Positions 37,695 through 50,467 of a stretch of DNA of 64,000 bases are shown in pieces. Positions within the stretch are counted from its first letter, which is position 1. The number at the start of each line of letters is the position of its first letter. Source of the DNA: Archilochus colubris (lineage: Eukaryota > Chordata > Aves > Apodiformes > Trochilidae); the NCBI GenBank assembly GCA_023079485.1, contig CM041115.1:28944826-29008825 (forward strand). Reading direction: 5' to 3'. Position numbers and translations under genes: made by a program. The notes beneath the pieces are model-generated. The model saw only the letters and a program-made list of their open reading frames with translations, was not told the DNA's origin and made no database searches.

Positions 37695-40600
37695 CCTGTG
37701 AACAGTATTGAAATGATACGTGGAGAGTATATTCTGGAGTATTGGGGATGGAGAGATCTGTGTTTATTGATTTAAGAATAGAAAGGTCTCAAGAAGTTCA
37801 GTTTTTCATGAACAGTAGGTTTTTCATGGTAAAATTATACACTGAGACTCCTGTGAACACTATACTGATGTAAAGGATTCCGCCTGACTGAAACAAAAAT
37901 CTTTATGTGATTTTCCAGTATAAAATATAGACAGTTTTGGACATATATTTTTCCCTACTCCCCCCCCTAAAAAGTTAAATTAATTTTGTTTCTTAACAAG
38001 GAAATACTAACATAAATATTCTCTTATCTCTCAGAGGACAAACAGAAGTGTAAACGTGAATGTCACTGTCCAAGCAAGTAAACACAGATTCCATTTGAAA
38101 AGACAGGACCAGATATATAGGAAATATTTTTGAGAAGCTTTTTCTCCTGGTAATTTAAAATATTTATTATTACAGCTGCATTTCTTCACTGAGCTTATTA
38201 CATCCTTAAGTTTATTCACTGACAACGTGGCGAACTAGGTAACTGGCACAGAGTCCAGATTTCTTGACTTTCCCGTTAGGATTATTTATGTTATACCTCT
38301 GCATTAATCTTCTGAAAGTTATGTATGACTTCTAGTATTCTATGTTATAGTAATTAAACACACATTTTCAGTCACTGTGTTTTACTGAATGCAATTCAGT
38401 AAAAAAAAAAAAAGTTTTGATAGCCTTGATATTTTTGATCTTTTCTGATGTACAATTAAAATGTTTATACACTTGGGTATATGTCAGAAGATCTGGAGAT
38501 CACTGATTGTAGCTGAAATTTAGTGGTAACTCAAATTTTGTGAAGGGTTTTTTTGATAGAACATAGCAAGTCATTATACATACATGATTATAAACCATTG
38601 GGTAAGAAATTATTGTTAAACTGGTGATCTCATGGAAGCAATAAATAAATCATGACAGTTTCAAAATAAATTGTCAGAAAACTGGATGAGTTTTCTTTTA
38701 ATATAGACAATTATCACGTTTAAATAAAATCAAATAATTCACTCAACCAGAGTGTTTGAGAGTGATTGAGACCTTCTAATATTCAATTTAGAGACGAAGA
38801 TTTTAGTCCTGGACCAGTAATATACTTTGTTCTTAATACAGCAATATTAGGGAAAACCAAAAACAAATTTGGGAAAAAGTACAGTGTGTTCCCACAGATT
38901 ACTAAGGAATTGAATTGCTAACATTCATCAGTTAAGAAATAAAACAAGCATGCACATAAGCTTACACTTTTTAAATTGGCAAATCCAATCCAAATTAAAA
39001 TGGATTAAGATCTATCTGGTTGATATCTAAAAGCATTTATATAACAACACTATATAGAGCTGTTTCCCCAGGATTTCAGAGGAAACTCCAAGACTAACTG
39101 TTTGATACTTTTTGCCTCTTATATAGAAATAAACAGATAATTTATAATTAAATGCATAAATGGTGTGAGGATTGGTGAAACGTGTAATAATCATGGCAAA
39201 TCAATATGCAGAGATCTAAAAATTTATATATTGAAATAAGCACTGTAACCAGGTGAGTTATAAAGTCTTTAAAATAAAGAACTGAGGTCATATTTATCAA
39301 ATAGGAAGTGGATTGTACAAAGTTTTGTTTCTGAAATTAATCTGGAATTTGTGATGAATTAACAAATCACTCTTGTATTTCTAGCATTTTCTCTAGTAAT
39401 AATATATAATAAATAAATAAATAAATAAACAGAATAAATAAATAAACAGAAGAAAGGCATTCTTGACTGCCCCTGTAGCAATGTATTTCCCCACTGAACT
39501 GTGTTTTGTAAAATACTAGATACTGAGAAGATTGTTGACAAACTAGGCTTGTTTTCTACGCTGGTTCCACTACTGTGAACAGAAGATGCAAAATATCGTT
39601 TAGGGAAAATTACTTTTTTTTTAATATGGCTAAAAGAAGCAAAAAGAGGAAAAAAAAAAAAAGAACAAAAAAGAAAACAAAAAAACCCCAGCAAAACCAA
39701 CCAACAACAGCAACAACAAAAACAAAACTACAATGAACAAAGAAAAGAACAAAAAGCAGCCTGCAAAAGTCTTTAAAAAGCCGACTGGGAAAAAAAGTAT
39801 TTAAGGATTTTCATGTCTTAAAAGTAGGCATGTGTCCTAAAGAAGAGTTCTTCTTGCTTATTTGTTTGTTTGTTAATAGGCACATGTTTCTTTATGGGGG
39901 AAAATGAGCATCCAAGAGAAGAGGAAAAAAAGGCCAGCATTCAGAGCGACTCATTGGGCTAATGATAGCAACCATAAGAACCATTATTTAACCTGGGCTT
40001 GGAAGGATGGATGTGCCTCTGTCCAGTGTTTGGCAATAATTTTCATAAGGAATAGTAAGATGCAGTTTGGCATTGTGTTCAGTTTTCTACCTCTGCAAAT
40101 ACAGAAAGTTTCATGACATGTTATTTCCCGTCCATGTTCTGTAGAAGAGCCCCTTGCCAGACAGGAAGATGGTTGTGCTATTGTTGAGATCAGGGCCTTC
40201 TGCTTTTGGCTTCAGTGGGGTAAACATTTCAGGCTACACCAAGTTCTCTCAGCCACCATTAGAATCCCACTGGAAAAGATTCAATGGGACTGTGAACCAA
40301 GAATGTGGGTATTGTTTTGTATTAATTAATTTTTTGCAGCTGTAAAGGTAAAAAAAATAACCAGAAGATCATTACTCTAAAAGAATACACATATCCACAG
40401 AATCATGATAATCTGGTCAGCTAAATGAGACTGACAGGGATTTGGCTGTGATTTCTTTGCCCTATTTTAACACCTATCCACATAATGGATCTCCCTTGTC
40501 TTTGTCAACCAATTTTAGCCTAACATTTCACTGATTATCACATAGAAGTTATTGCACTGCTTTTTTTTTCATATGAAGACAATATAAAAGATAATTTATT

Positions 40601-43600
40601 CGATATTACACTACTGTAAGTTCTGTCTTTATTTTGTTGTTTGGTTGGTACTACTCAGTACTTGTACTGAGTAGGTCAAATGTAGTTAAAATTAGCATCA
40701 TGAGTGCAATTAAAAAAATATTTTTCACAGTAAGAAAAAAGGTTTATTTTTCTTCAGTTATTTTTTTTCTTTAAAAAATAACCTGCATAATCTAATGCTA
40801 AAAATATTATTAAAAAAGCAGACAAATTAAAAAACTTGATAGCGGCTAGGTTTTTTACTTGCCATAAGATAATTAGAAAGAGCTCAGTCCCTCCATTTCA
40901 TTAGTATGCAAATAAAATTCATTATGACTGAAATTTTGCTTTTGCTCAAGCAATAAGAGAATGAAGGTAGAATTAAAGAGATCCAGTTTCATGGTAATCA
41001 TTGTACTTTTATAAATTAGCAGCAAATGTAAATTGAGCCAAATAACATCATGCCTAGATTTTTATGATTTATATGACTTCAATAGGTGTGGCAGAAAAAA
41101 TCCAAAAGTGAAAACCTAATTCTTCTATTTTTAAACTAAATGAAGTAAGCAATGCCTGTCTTGTTCATGAAAGAACAGATGATGATTACTACTGTATCAT
41201 CAGTGAGATTTCTGTAAACCTCAGTTTTTGTAATAGAACTTGTTGAATTTTTCCTAATGCAATAATTAATGCTTTTAGTGAGGATGTTGCCAGCAATTTC
41301 TCAGCACGTTTATTACAAAATTATTTTTAGTACCTTTGTACGTCTTCACTTTTTCTATAGAAAATGTTTTTAACACCCGTTTGAAAGACCTTAAAGAATA
41401 TATATTGACAATTATGAAAATTGTGTATAGTATTGCAGGTGCACTACAAGTTTAAGACATTATCATGTTTGCAGTAGATGCAGTGAAGGCAGAATTTAAA
41501 GAGGTATTATTTCATTAATGTCTGAAGTGAAATACATGCAAATTTTGGTTTGCTTTGTTTTGTGCTGGTGTGTGAGTATGGTGTAACTGGTATTGCAAAA
41601 GGGTGTATGGGAGAATGTGATGGGAATTTACCTAGCAAAATAAATAAACAGGATAAAATATTTACAAATATTTTAAATATTTATGGAGCATTGTTCTTTT
41701 TTGAGTATTTATCACACAAGAGGAATATTCATATAGTTATTTCCAGAATTTTGATTCCAGCTTTGTCATCAAAATCCATTCAAGCATAACAAAGCATAGC
41801 AAGCATTTAACCTGTTGTTTCATGTGTAGGAACATCTGTAGGACAACAATATCAAATTATGGTGAAATGCAAGAAACCACAAGGAAATGGTAGTAAATGT
41901 ATTCTACTGTTGAAATTGTTTGAGACTTCCAAGTCTGCTTTGTGGTAACAAATATTTTCAGATCAGACTTCCTTTAATATTTTGAGGGATAGAAAAATGA
42001 ATCGTAAATGCTAATTATATATATATATATGTTATAATACATATATATTATATCCATAAACATCTAACCTGATTTTTCTCAATTTTTTCTTTACAATTTT
42101 GATGCAGGAGAAGGTGGTGTTTCGGTTTTTTTGCTTTGTTTTTTTTTTTTTGGTTTTTGTTTTGGGTTTTTGTTTTTGTTTTGAATTGTTGTTTTGTTTT
42201 TTGTTTTGTTTGTTTTATTGTCTTCTGACAGATCAAAAGCACTCAAATTCATAAGATTTTTGATAGATGAGTCAAAGTCAGAGAATTTGGAGAATTTCCA
42301 AAGTAAAAATATGGTTGGAAATACTTCACAAGTGTAACTTCAACTAGTTTCAGTTGCAGTGCAGAAGAAATGTGTGTCTTAAATTCAAACTTTTTAATAA
42401 TTTTTAAATCTGTCAATTCTAAAGGAAGCTAATATAAAAATATAAAATATTCTTCCTGCCACATTCCTACAAAAATTTCAAAGATTAATTTGGCAGAGTC
42501 TCTGTCTTGTGTCATCTAGTTTAGAATACTTTTCCTTACCCTGTTAGAGCTCAGTTTACTGCCATACAACATGTGATTTTCTTTACCTCAGAATCAGATA
42601 GGAAGGTAGTTCAACTAAATGCTACAATAGCCTTTATAATAACCTTTATTTTACATTTATAATATTACATTCTAATCTACATCTTAAGACATCTCAAAGA
42701 TGCAGATAATTGTGTCCTAAGACACTCCAGAAAATGGAGTGTGTAAATAGAAATAGAAAATGGAAATTAGGTAAAAATAGATTAGTAACTCATGAAACTC
42801 ATCTCTGGGAAGTAACAGGTTAAACTGACTAGTACTTATATTGACTTGTGAAAGGTAACTGACTTGACTCGTCCCATCTTTTTGCTATAGAAGTGAATTG
42901 ACATAAAATATTCATAGATGGCATTTTAAAATTACAAATAAAACCAAATATTAAAAAGATACTAATAATATTAAATAATATATTAAATAAAAAGGTTATG
43001 TATATGTTTGCAAAATGAATATTTATGTTTTCTTTCACTTTTTAAACTTCATCTCAGAATATAATCCTGCTCAGGAAACAATTCATGGAGACAAGTTTTT
43101 AAAGTGAGGTTGACAGTGAAATTCTGTTACTTAGCAGTTTTGAATAAATTTCCTTGATCTCCAGGAAAGCTGAAGCAATCTCTGTTTACCAGTTATATAA
43201 TCTTATATTTTCCTTCCAAATCAGAAATAAAAAGCTATCGCATTATATTTGCTGCTCTCCTTCCTTCAGAATTCCAGTGAACAGTGAAATCCAGCCATGC
43301 TTCCTCAATGAATATTGCTGTTGTCTCCTTTGTCTTTGAGCTTGACTGATAACCAGACAGGTTGTAATGAATTATTTGGATGTAGTGAACAGAAAAAAGA
43401 TGTAACAGAAGTTTCAGCTTTACAGGGCACCGTATAACAGCACATTAACTTCCTTATCTATGTTGGAATTAATTTAATTCCTTGCCCTTGATATAAATAT
43501 CACATAAAACTGACATGGTCCAACTTCAACCAGCTATGCCTGCAAGATAACTATGTGGACTTGCTTTTATGATTTTCTTCACTTGCAGTGGGATTATATC

Positions 43601-44306
43601 TCTAACTCCATACAATGATCAAATCAGCAGAAAAAGGTCTCTAGCTACAGTGTTACTGATGTACGGACAACAAAGTGTTAATATACTTTAAAGGGCTTTA
43701 AGCCAGATAAACTGGAATGATGGTATATAGTGAGGCAGAGTTAAATATGGTCTCTTTTCTTTTGGTCCCTTTGTAGTGTCATGTTGGTACTTGGTACCAG
43801 TTTACAAATATAAACAAGGTCTTTGTTTCCTATATGGCAAATTTTAGCTCATGGATTGTGTTAAATGAAAGTGGAAGGTCATCAGTAAATTTAGCTGCTT
43901 AGTGTTCTGTAGCTCAGGTTAGAAAAAAACAAATTCTTCCTGTATATAGTATGTAAACTTGCTTAGGCTACCAACACTACTGCTTTTTAGATTGTTTTCG
44001 TTTAATTTTTTGGTTGGTTGTGTTTTTCGGGGTTGTTATTTTGAGGGGAGGAAGAGTGTAGAAAGATATTCCTTTCTTACCAAAAAAAAAAAAAAAGAAG
44101 CAAACCAAACCAAAGCCTGTTCATTTTACACGACCATTTATTCTACATAAACCTGTTTTATATTCTGCTTTTGGCAACTGAAATACAATTGTCCCTTAAG
44201 GTCATCACTACTATGTCTAATAGAGGATGCTCTGGCTACATGTATGCAGAGGTCTCAGTTCAGCCTTTTTTTGTGAGGCATGGTTTTAGGGTTATTTGTT
44301 TTTTGT

Positions 44307-44342
<36 letters not shown>

Positions 44343-45734
44343 AATATGTAACATGAACATTGCAGGAACGAAGTGACACCCACTGCAGAATTCAACTCTG
44401 CAAATAATCTGAGGTTGAAAATTAAGTTTTTATAGTATGTTTGTCATAACTTCTGGCTGATGTAATGTCCAATCCTTCAGCAAAAATTAACTTGAATAGA
44501 ATAGGTGCTGATATCAGAGATAACTTCTGTGTCACTCTACATTAAGGTTGCTGACTCCCTGAAACAGAAAGGGCTTACAAGAGGTCTCACACACTGATAT
44601 CCACTGTACCACTTTCATGACAACATAAAGAGATCATTGTTAAATAGTCTGACCTGCAAAGATACAGGAAGAAAATGCATTTGGGGATTCACTGTGGTTC
44701 TACATTTCATGAAAAAAATTCACAAAAAAAATAGCAAAAAGGATAATTTGAATGAATTTGAAATACAGGCATAGAAAAACCTAACACTAAATAATCCTGT
44801 TTGAGTAAGTAGGTGTAAATGAAAATCCAAAATAACAATCCAAACTATAAAATTGTTACCTGCGTTAGAAATCCATGTCAGAAGAGGTTGTCCATTAAAT
44901 CCAAACCTAACTTTTCCTTCTCAGAATAACATAATGAACTTGAAAATTCAGTAGGAATTCACAAGACTTTTTATGGTTTCAAATCCATAAAAGGATTTGA
45001 AGGACATTACCTAAGAATTTGGAAAAAAAAAAAAAAAAAAAAGTCCTGTGAAGTAGCTAAATCTCCAGGAAAGAAGAAAGATGAGAAGTACTTAGTTAAG
45101 ACCATTTGCATCCTTGCCATACAAATGTTTTATTACCCCTTCAAAAAAAGGGTTCTGGAGACAGTAGTGTCCAAGAATACAGGGTACTTGAATAAAAGAT
45201 TATCTTTACCCACTTTATCAGATTTTGGTTTTTGATGATAAATTGAAAAAGTCTTTTATTTTAAAACTTAATGTGACAAAATATATGCAGCACTGAACAC
45301 TCTGCAATTGTGAGCAATATTCTAATAGCATATAGTTATACCGATAAGCAGTATACTAATATCTGTAACTAATAAAATATTGAAATGTAGATGGAATTTT
45401 AGGTTGATAGTGACATTGATTAGGAATAAAATTTAAAATATGCACAACAGAAATCTCCAGTGTTGAAGAAATGAAGCATAAAGGTGGGAATTTCAATGAA
45501 GGAACAATCCAGAACCCTGTGATGTGAATAGAGTTATGAGCATAATTTCTGATTATATGTTTTTTCCCTGTGAATAATACTGTGAAATTCCACTGAAAAT
45601 TCCACATTTTAAAAGGAAATATTCAAGAATAAATGTAATAATTTCACAAAAAATACATAAATAGATGTATAAATTAGAGTTCATTCATATAATTCCAGTG
45701 TTGAGGTTTACTTGTTTTATTTTGCCCTTGAAGA
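37695..45734. other. Downstream intron, 8 kb, simple repeats only
   Basis: No exon, RNA gene or transposon is recognised in about 8 kb. Simple repeats seen: (AAAT)n at about 39409-39448, an A/C-rich tract at about 39638-39740, (TA)n at about 42014-42030, TTTTG/TTTTTGG runs at about 42119-42212, and the TTA repeat listed separately. The stretch 39900-40330 is less AT-rich than its surroundings and free of recognised repeats, but it has no coding signature I can identify. Confidence 0.5.
44311..44343 (+). repeat. (TTA)n microsatellite
   Basis: About 10 perfect TTA units followed by ATAATATG. An ordinary trinucleotide microsatellite. Confidence 0.95.
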
Positions 45735-45840
45735 TCATATAGCTCAAATCACCCTGCATGGGCAAGGACACCTTCCGCTAGACCAGGTTATTCAAGGCCC
45801 CATCCAACCTGGCCTTGAACAATTCCAAGGATGGGGAAGT
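45735..45840 (-). mobile_element. CR1 LINE 3' UTR scrap
   Basis: About 105 bp of antisense CR1 3' UTR, including CACCCTGCATGGGCAAGGAC and CCATCCAACCTGGCCTTGAA. The same subfamily wording is seen at the 3' end of the 8646 copy. The terminal tail is lost. Confidence 0.85.
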
Positions 45841-48800
45841 AGGTCAAGTCTTTGAGCTATAGGAAGATATATGTTCTTCTTATGGAAAATAAAAAGGGTC
45901 TATTGATTCTAAAGTGTAAATTGTCAAAAAAGACTGGCAGCACCTTACTGATAAATCAGTTTTCAGACAGCTTTTGATATTTGAACTTCTAACATTTTAA
46001 ATGAGATTAAGCTTCCTCATACCAAAGGGTGCCTGATGCATTTATATGGAATGAGTGAATGAAGTGCAATCTCCAGCTTTACAGCTGTTGAGAGAGGCAG
46101 AGTTACATCTGCCAAGCACTACCCTTTGAAGTTATTGTATGTCTGTACTTCTGAAACATTATATTTGCAGTTTAAAAGAATTTATAAAATTGAGCTTAGA
46201 ATTAGGTACAGAGCAAAAAAGGGGAAAAAATGAACTGTACTGAACTATGGGTTCATCTTAAATATAGATGTTTGAAAATATCTTAAATTAAGCCACAATC
46301 AGGACTGATAAGAAATGAGAAAAAATAGGAAAAAAATATTTTTTTTAATATTGGAAATAATTGTATCTTTCTCATTTTGTTGAGCTCTTTTTCCACTAAA
46401 GGCTTGTCATATAGTATTCAGTGGACCATTTGCGTATCTTTCAATGCATCTTCACAATATTTTATATCTAAAAGCTTTAAGACATCTTATAAACATGTTG
46501 TGGTTAATGAGCCATAAGAGGCATTTATAAAAATTCTGACTAATATATGCAGTGCTGTTTTGTTTATTTCTTTTTTTAAAATATTGCTTGATGTCCCTAG
46601 GTCTTCAGCGTCGTCTTACAAATAGCCACATCGTTAACTGCAGAATAATCTTTTGATTTTTTGCAAATAATTGTGGGACATATTACATTGCTAAAAAGAA
46701 TGTTATGTTCTGAAGTAACTACTGGTTGACGAAAGAGACATCTCTTCCTCCTGAGAAAATAAATGCTTCTACATTAAACCAATACAGACAAAGATCTTCC
46801 ATTTTTATAGATTTTTAAAGGATAGCTATGTAATGTAATTACATAAAATGTAATTATTTTGGTTTAGGTATAAAATGTTTAACATATCCATAACCATATA
46901 CATTTCCATTTTGCTAAAATGTAAATATTTAATAAAAAATGAAAGTATGTTGAGCATTAACTACGTATGCCTCACATAATCTAAACATGCCAAAAAAAAG
47001 AAGAGATTTTGGTTTTGCTATTGATTTTTGGTGATCAATCAAGCTTCATGTATTTTAAAATAATAACTCAATAGTTTTGTTTTCTGTGATATTCTGCTTT
47101 ATAAACTTATCGCCTAGCACTGATTCATAAATCAGTAGTTTTTTGTTTAACTAGCCTGGTCTACTTTTCCCGGTTAAATTTTTTTTTTCTTCTCTGATAA
47201 CAGTAAAAGCTTTAAAATATATTTTGTTTATAGATCACAGTCCCTAGTATGTATTTTCAAACTACTAATTCACTACAGAAGGCCAGCTGTCTACATTTAG
47301 TAAAATATCCTTGAAATTGGTAAGCTTACAGGAGTAGTCATGAAAGAGCAGATCAGGAAAAAATGAAACAACCCATTAAAATAATATATTTAAAAATATT
47401 TCACAATCCATTGCATTCTTGACTATATTTCCTCATGGTATTGTTTTGCCTTTCAGAGAACTAATCAGGCTTGATTATTTTTCTAGCCTGTAGAAATATA
47501 GAAGAGCTTTCATAATGTAATTTTTTATGAGATGAAAGTTCTAGAGATATAAAATAGAAGTAGTTTCAGCTTAATATTTCCTGATAAAAAAAGGCAAACC
47601 AAACCAAACAAATAAAATAACCTTTCCTTCTGGTTGGAATTGCGACAAAAAAAATCTTAATTTTTCCTGCTATGTGAGTATCAGTTGCATAAATTTAATT
47701 ATAATATCTTAGTTACCACCTTTAAGTTTTGTAGTGTGTCTGTGTGGCAAAATAGAATATGTGTAATCAGATTACTATGAGGAGAGAGGTTTAAAGAACC
47801 ATATGGATGCATGGCATTCTCCATGCTCACAGGAGAGAGCACATAAAAAAATCATGGCACTGTTCTCACTTCTGAAGAGCATAGAGTTATTTTTCCCCTC
47901 ACAAATCCAGAAAGTTTGTCTGTGTCTGTCTTTCCCAGAATTCCTAGAAACTTATTTCCAGATTCATCTACATGTGTTCACTTTAGTCATAAAGACAGTA
48001 TTTGCAGCTTGGGTGAGATTTTGTGAGCCATTGCTAAAAAGTTCTTCCTTAGGTACTCGTCATATTCCATCACTGAGAAGAAAAGTTAGGACTGAACTGG
48101 GATTTCTGGCACTTAAAATTGTGACACTAGGAATGACCTAGTGACAGGATCTGAAGCATTTATAGCCTCCCTCAGGGAGGGAATACATAGTGACAGACAA
48201 GAAGAATGCCAAATTTTTGCTTTTCAGAAGACAAGATTCCCAGTGTAGTTTCTAGATATATTGCACATGTGCTAGTTTCCAAATTCTTTCATGTGCCTTT
48301 TCCACTCATTTCTCTAACCTTAAGCAATTCCTAGCATCACAGGATACAAAGACACAATTATTTTTATGCTACTTACTGAGGGAGTTCTGTTTTACATAGA
48401 TATAAATGTCCTTCTGATTAAATTTTTGGTACCAATGAGCCTTTGGCTTCTCTGAATAAAAAGCAGGTACTATCTGACTTTCTCGATCTTTGTTGTAGAT
48501 ATGCTTACTAGCAGTACTTGTTTGTCCTCCATTTATACAATATATTGATCTTTTTTTGCCTCAGATCATCAACAGTTCCGAAAAAATGTTTGACCAACAA
48601 TCAGAGATCATGGTCTTTCTAAGATTATAATTTTTTCTCTCCAGGAGTCATTCATTAGCATGCCCCATTTTCAACTCACTTAAAGACTTTACTCATGTAT
48701 TTTTCTTACATTAAGTATTTTCATAGTATTTATGACTAGTTTAATGTGGTTGTTTTAAATTTCTTTAGGTCCAGTTTAAGTCACAGGGGAATTCTTTGTC

Positions 48801-49151
48801 CCAGTTTGTACTTCTCACATAGATAAAACTCTTTCCTTTCCATACTGAGTCTTCTGCCTTCCTATCATCTAAATAAAACACAGGGAAACAAGCTGCAAAA
48901 TAAATTTCCTCTTTTCAGTTCTAGTGCCTTGTGTTAGCTGTTAAATCTCAGAACCACAAAGTAGTGCAGCATGAGTGGAGCAGTGCAGGCAGTCCTTTTA
49001 GAGTTACCTGATAACAAACCTTTATAATTTGCTTGGAAAGTTTTATGTATCAGACAAATGTGGTGCTTGATAAAGAAAGATGGCAAAAACCAAACCAAAA
49101 CAAACCCACCAAAAAACCCAAAAACAAAAAAACATATACCTGACGTATATT
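45841..49151. other. Intronic AT-rich DNA
   Basis: About 3.3 kb without a recognisable gene or transposon. The 47800-48190 stretch is less AT-rich and gives a 112-codon frame on the + strand, but I see no family resemblance, splice context or other support for a gene. Confidence 0.5.
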
Positions 49152-49951
49152 TATTATGGTGCGAAGTAACATTAATTCTTTGTTTTGATCCACAAGAACA
49201 AAATCCAACCACCAAGGGTCGGGTGCAAGGATAAATTTTTTTTTAACAATTGACACAAGTAAAATGATAGAACCCTGTGAGGTATGGCAAATATCTTGCC
49301 AGACAAAAGAGGGAGAGATACAAGGAAGAAAGAGAGAGAAACAAATAAAGAGGCAGGCAAGAAAAGAGTAAGAAAGTGGGAAAGAAAGAGAAGAATGAGA
49401 AAGAGAATTAGAGAAACTCACCACCAGGGCTCCAGCTATCCAATTAGTTTCTTGTTCAAGATGGTATTCCTGTCTGGTCCTGGACAGGGCCCAATCAAGA
49501 TGGTGTTGAGTCGGTGCAGGATGAGAACAACAACAATGAAATGGGGACCTCTGTTTATGTGCCTTCAAATTCCTGCTGTTCTAGTGATTCTTCTTTGTTT
49601 GCCCAAGAAAAGGAGGAAACTCCTTCCCCAGGAGGAGCAGCTGGAGACCAGGTGTCCCATTCAATTCAGACTGTCCTATCTGAGTGAGCCCCCACTCATC
49701 TTACCAGACAAGGTGTCTCAATAATTGACAGAACTCTTGAAGACCGACCCTCAGGAATGCTACCTCCAAGGGGCAGAGCCATCAAAGACAGGCCCTCAGG
49801 AAAGAAGGGGGTTTGTCTCAGTGTTTATCAGTCCTTATCTCCTTGGAGGTGACAGTCGTAGCTCCATTCCAGTCTCCTTTATTCACTTTAAAATTGTCTT
49901 TTGAGGCAAAAAAAATTCCAGTCAGTGGAAACTCACAAGTGGAATCTCACA
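49152..49951 (-). mobile_element. Solo ERV LTR (family C), 800 bp
   Basis: Second copy of the LTR at 36774. Both share GATCC(A/G)CAAGA(A/C), GGGTCGGGTGCAAG, the purine-rich AAGAGGGAGAGA zone and CACCACCAGGG(C/G)TCCAGCTAT in the same order. The termini are more decayed: TATTATGGT at the left and GGAATCTCACA at the right. The flanks ATATT (49147-49151) and ATATG (49952-49956) fit a 5-bp duplication with one mismatch. It has one set of the U3 module that is repeated in the 36774 copy. The orientation is antisense to the host gene, and no viral genes are attached. Confidence 0.87.
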
Positions 49952-50436
49952 ATATGAATACTTTATAATCCTGGTCTAAATTTTAGAATTTCTAAGGACA
50001 TTTGTCAGAAAAAGGAAAAAAAAAAGAATAAATAGAAAAATAGAGAAGAAGTCTGAAAGAACTGAAGATTTCAGTCTCATTTACATCTGACAGGATTTGA
50101 AATACTTGGAAACAAGAAATTGTAATTGGTAATAGTGGATAATCTTAATAACAAACCATACAAGACTTGCAAGATTTCCTGTAGTGTAATTCTTGCTGCA
50201 TTTTTTACACATCAATGAAATGGAAATCCAGATCTATATCTTTTCCATCTAATGTAACTTAATAAGGGATGAAGAGCATGTCTTGGCAAACTGTGGTTGG
50301 GCAGTCAACACTGAGAGCTGACATCTGGCTGTAAAAGGCTCTATTAATTTGATTAGCAGAGGGCAGGCCTGTGGTTGATTTGTGGTCCTCTTCAAGACCA
50401 TTTGTATACAATCCTCATTGGTAAAAAAAAAAAAAA

Positions 50437-50467
<31 letters not shown>

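Noticed and set aside
47803..48141. 112-codon open frame in a less AT-rich stretch
   Set aside because: No family resemblance, no convincing splice sites and no conservation evidence available from sequence alone.
49050..49568. 172-codon minus-strand open frame
   Set aside because: Mostly LTR sequence (49152-49951) with its purine-rich zone; low-complexity Ser/Leu/Phe composition and no retroviral domain.
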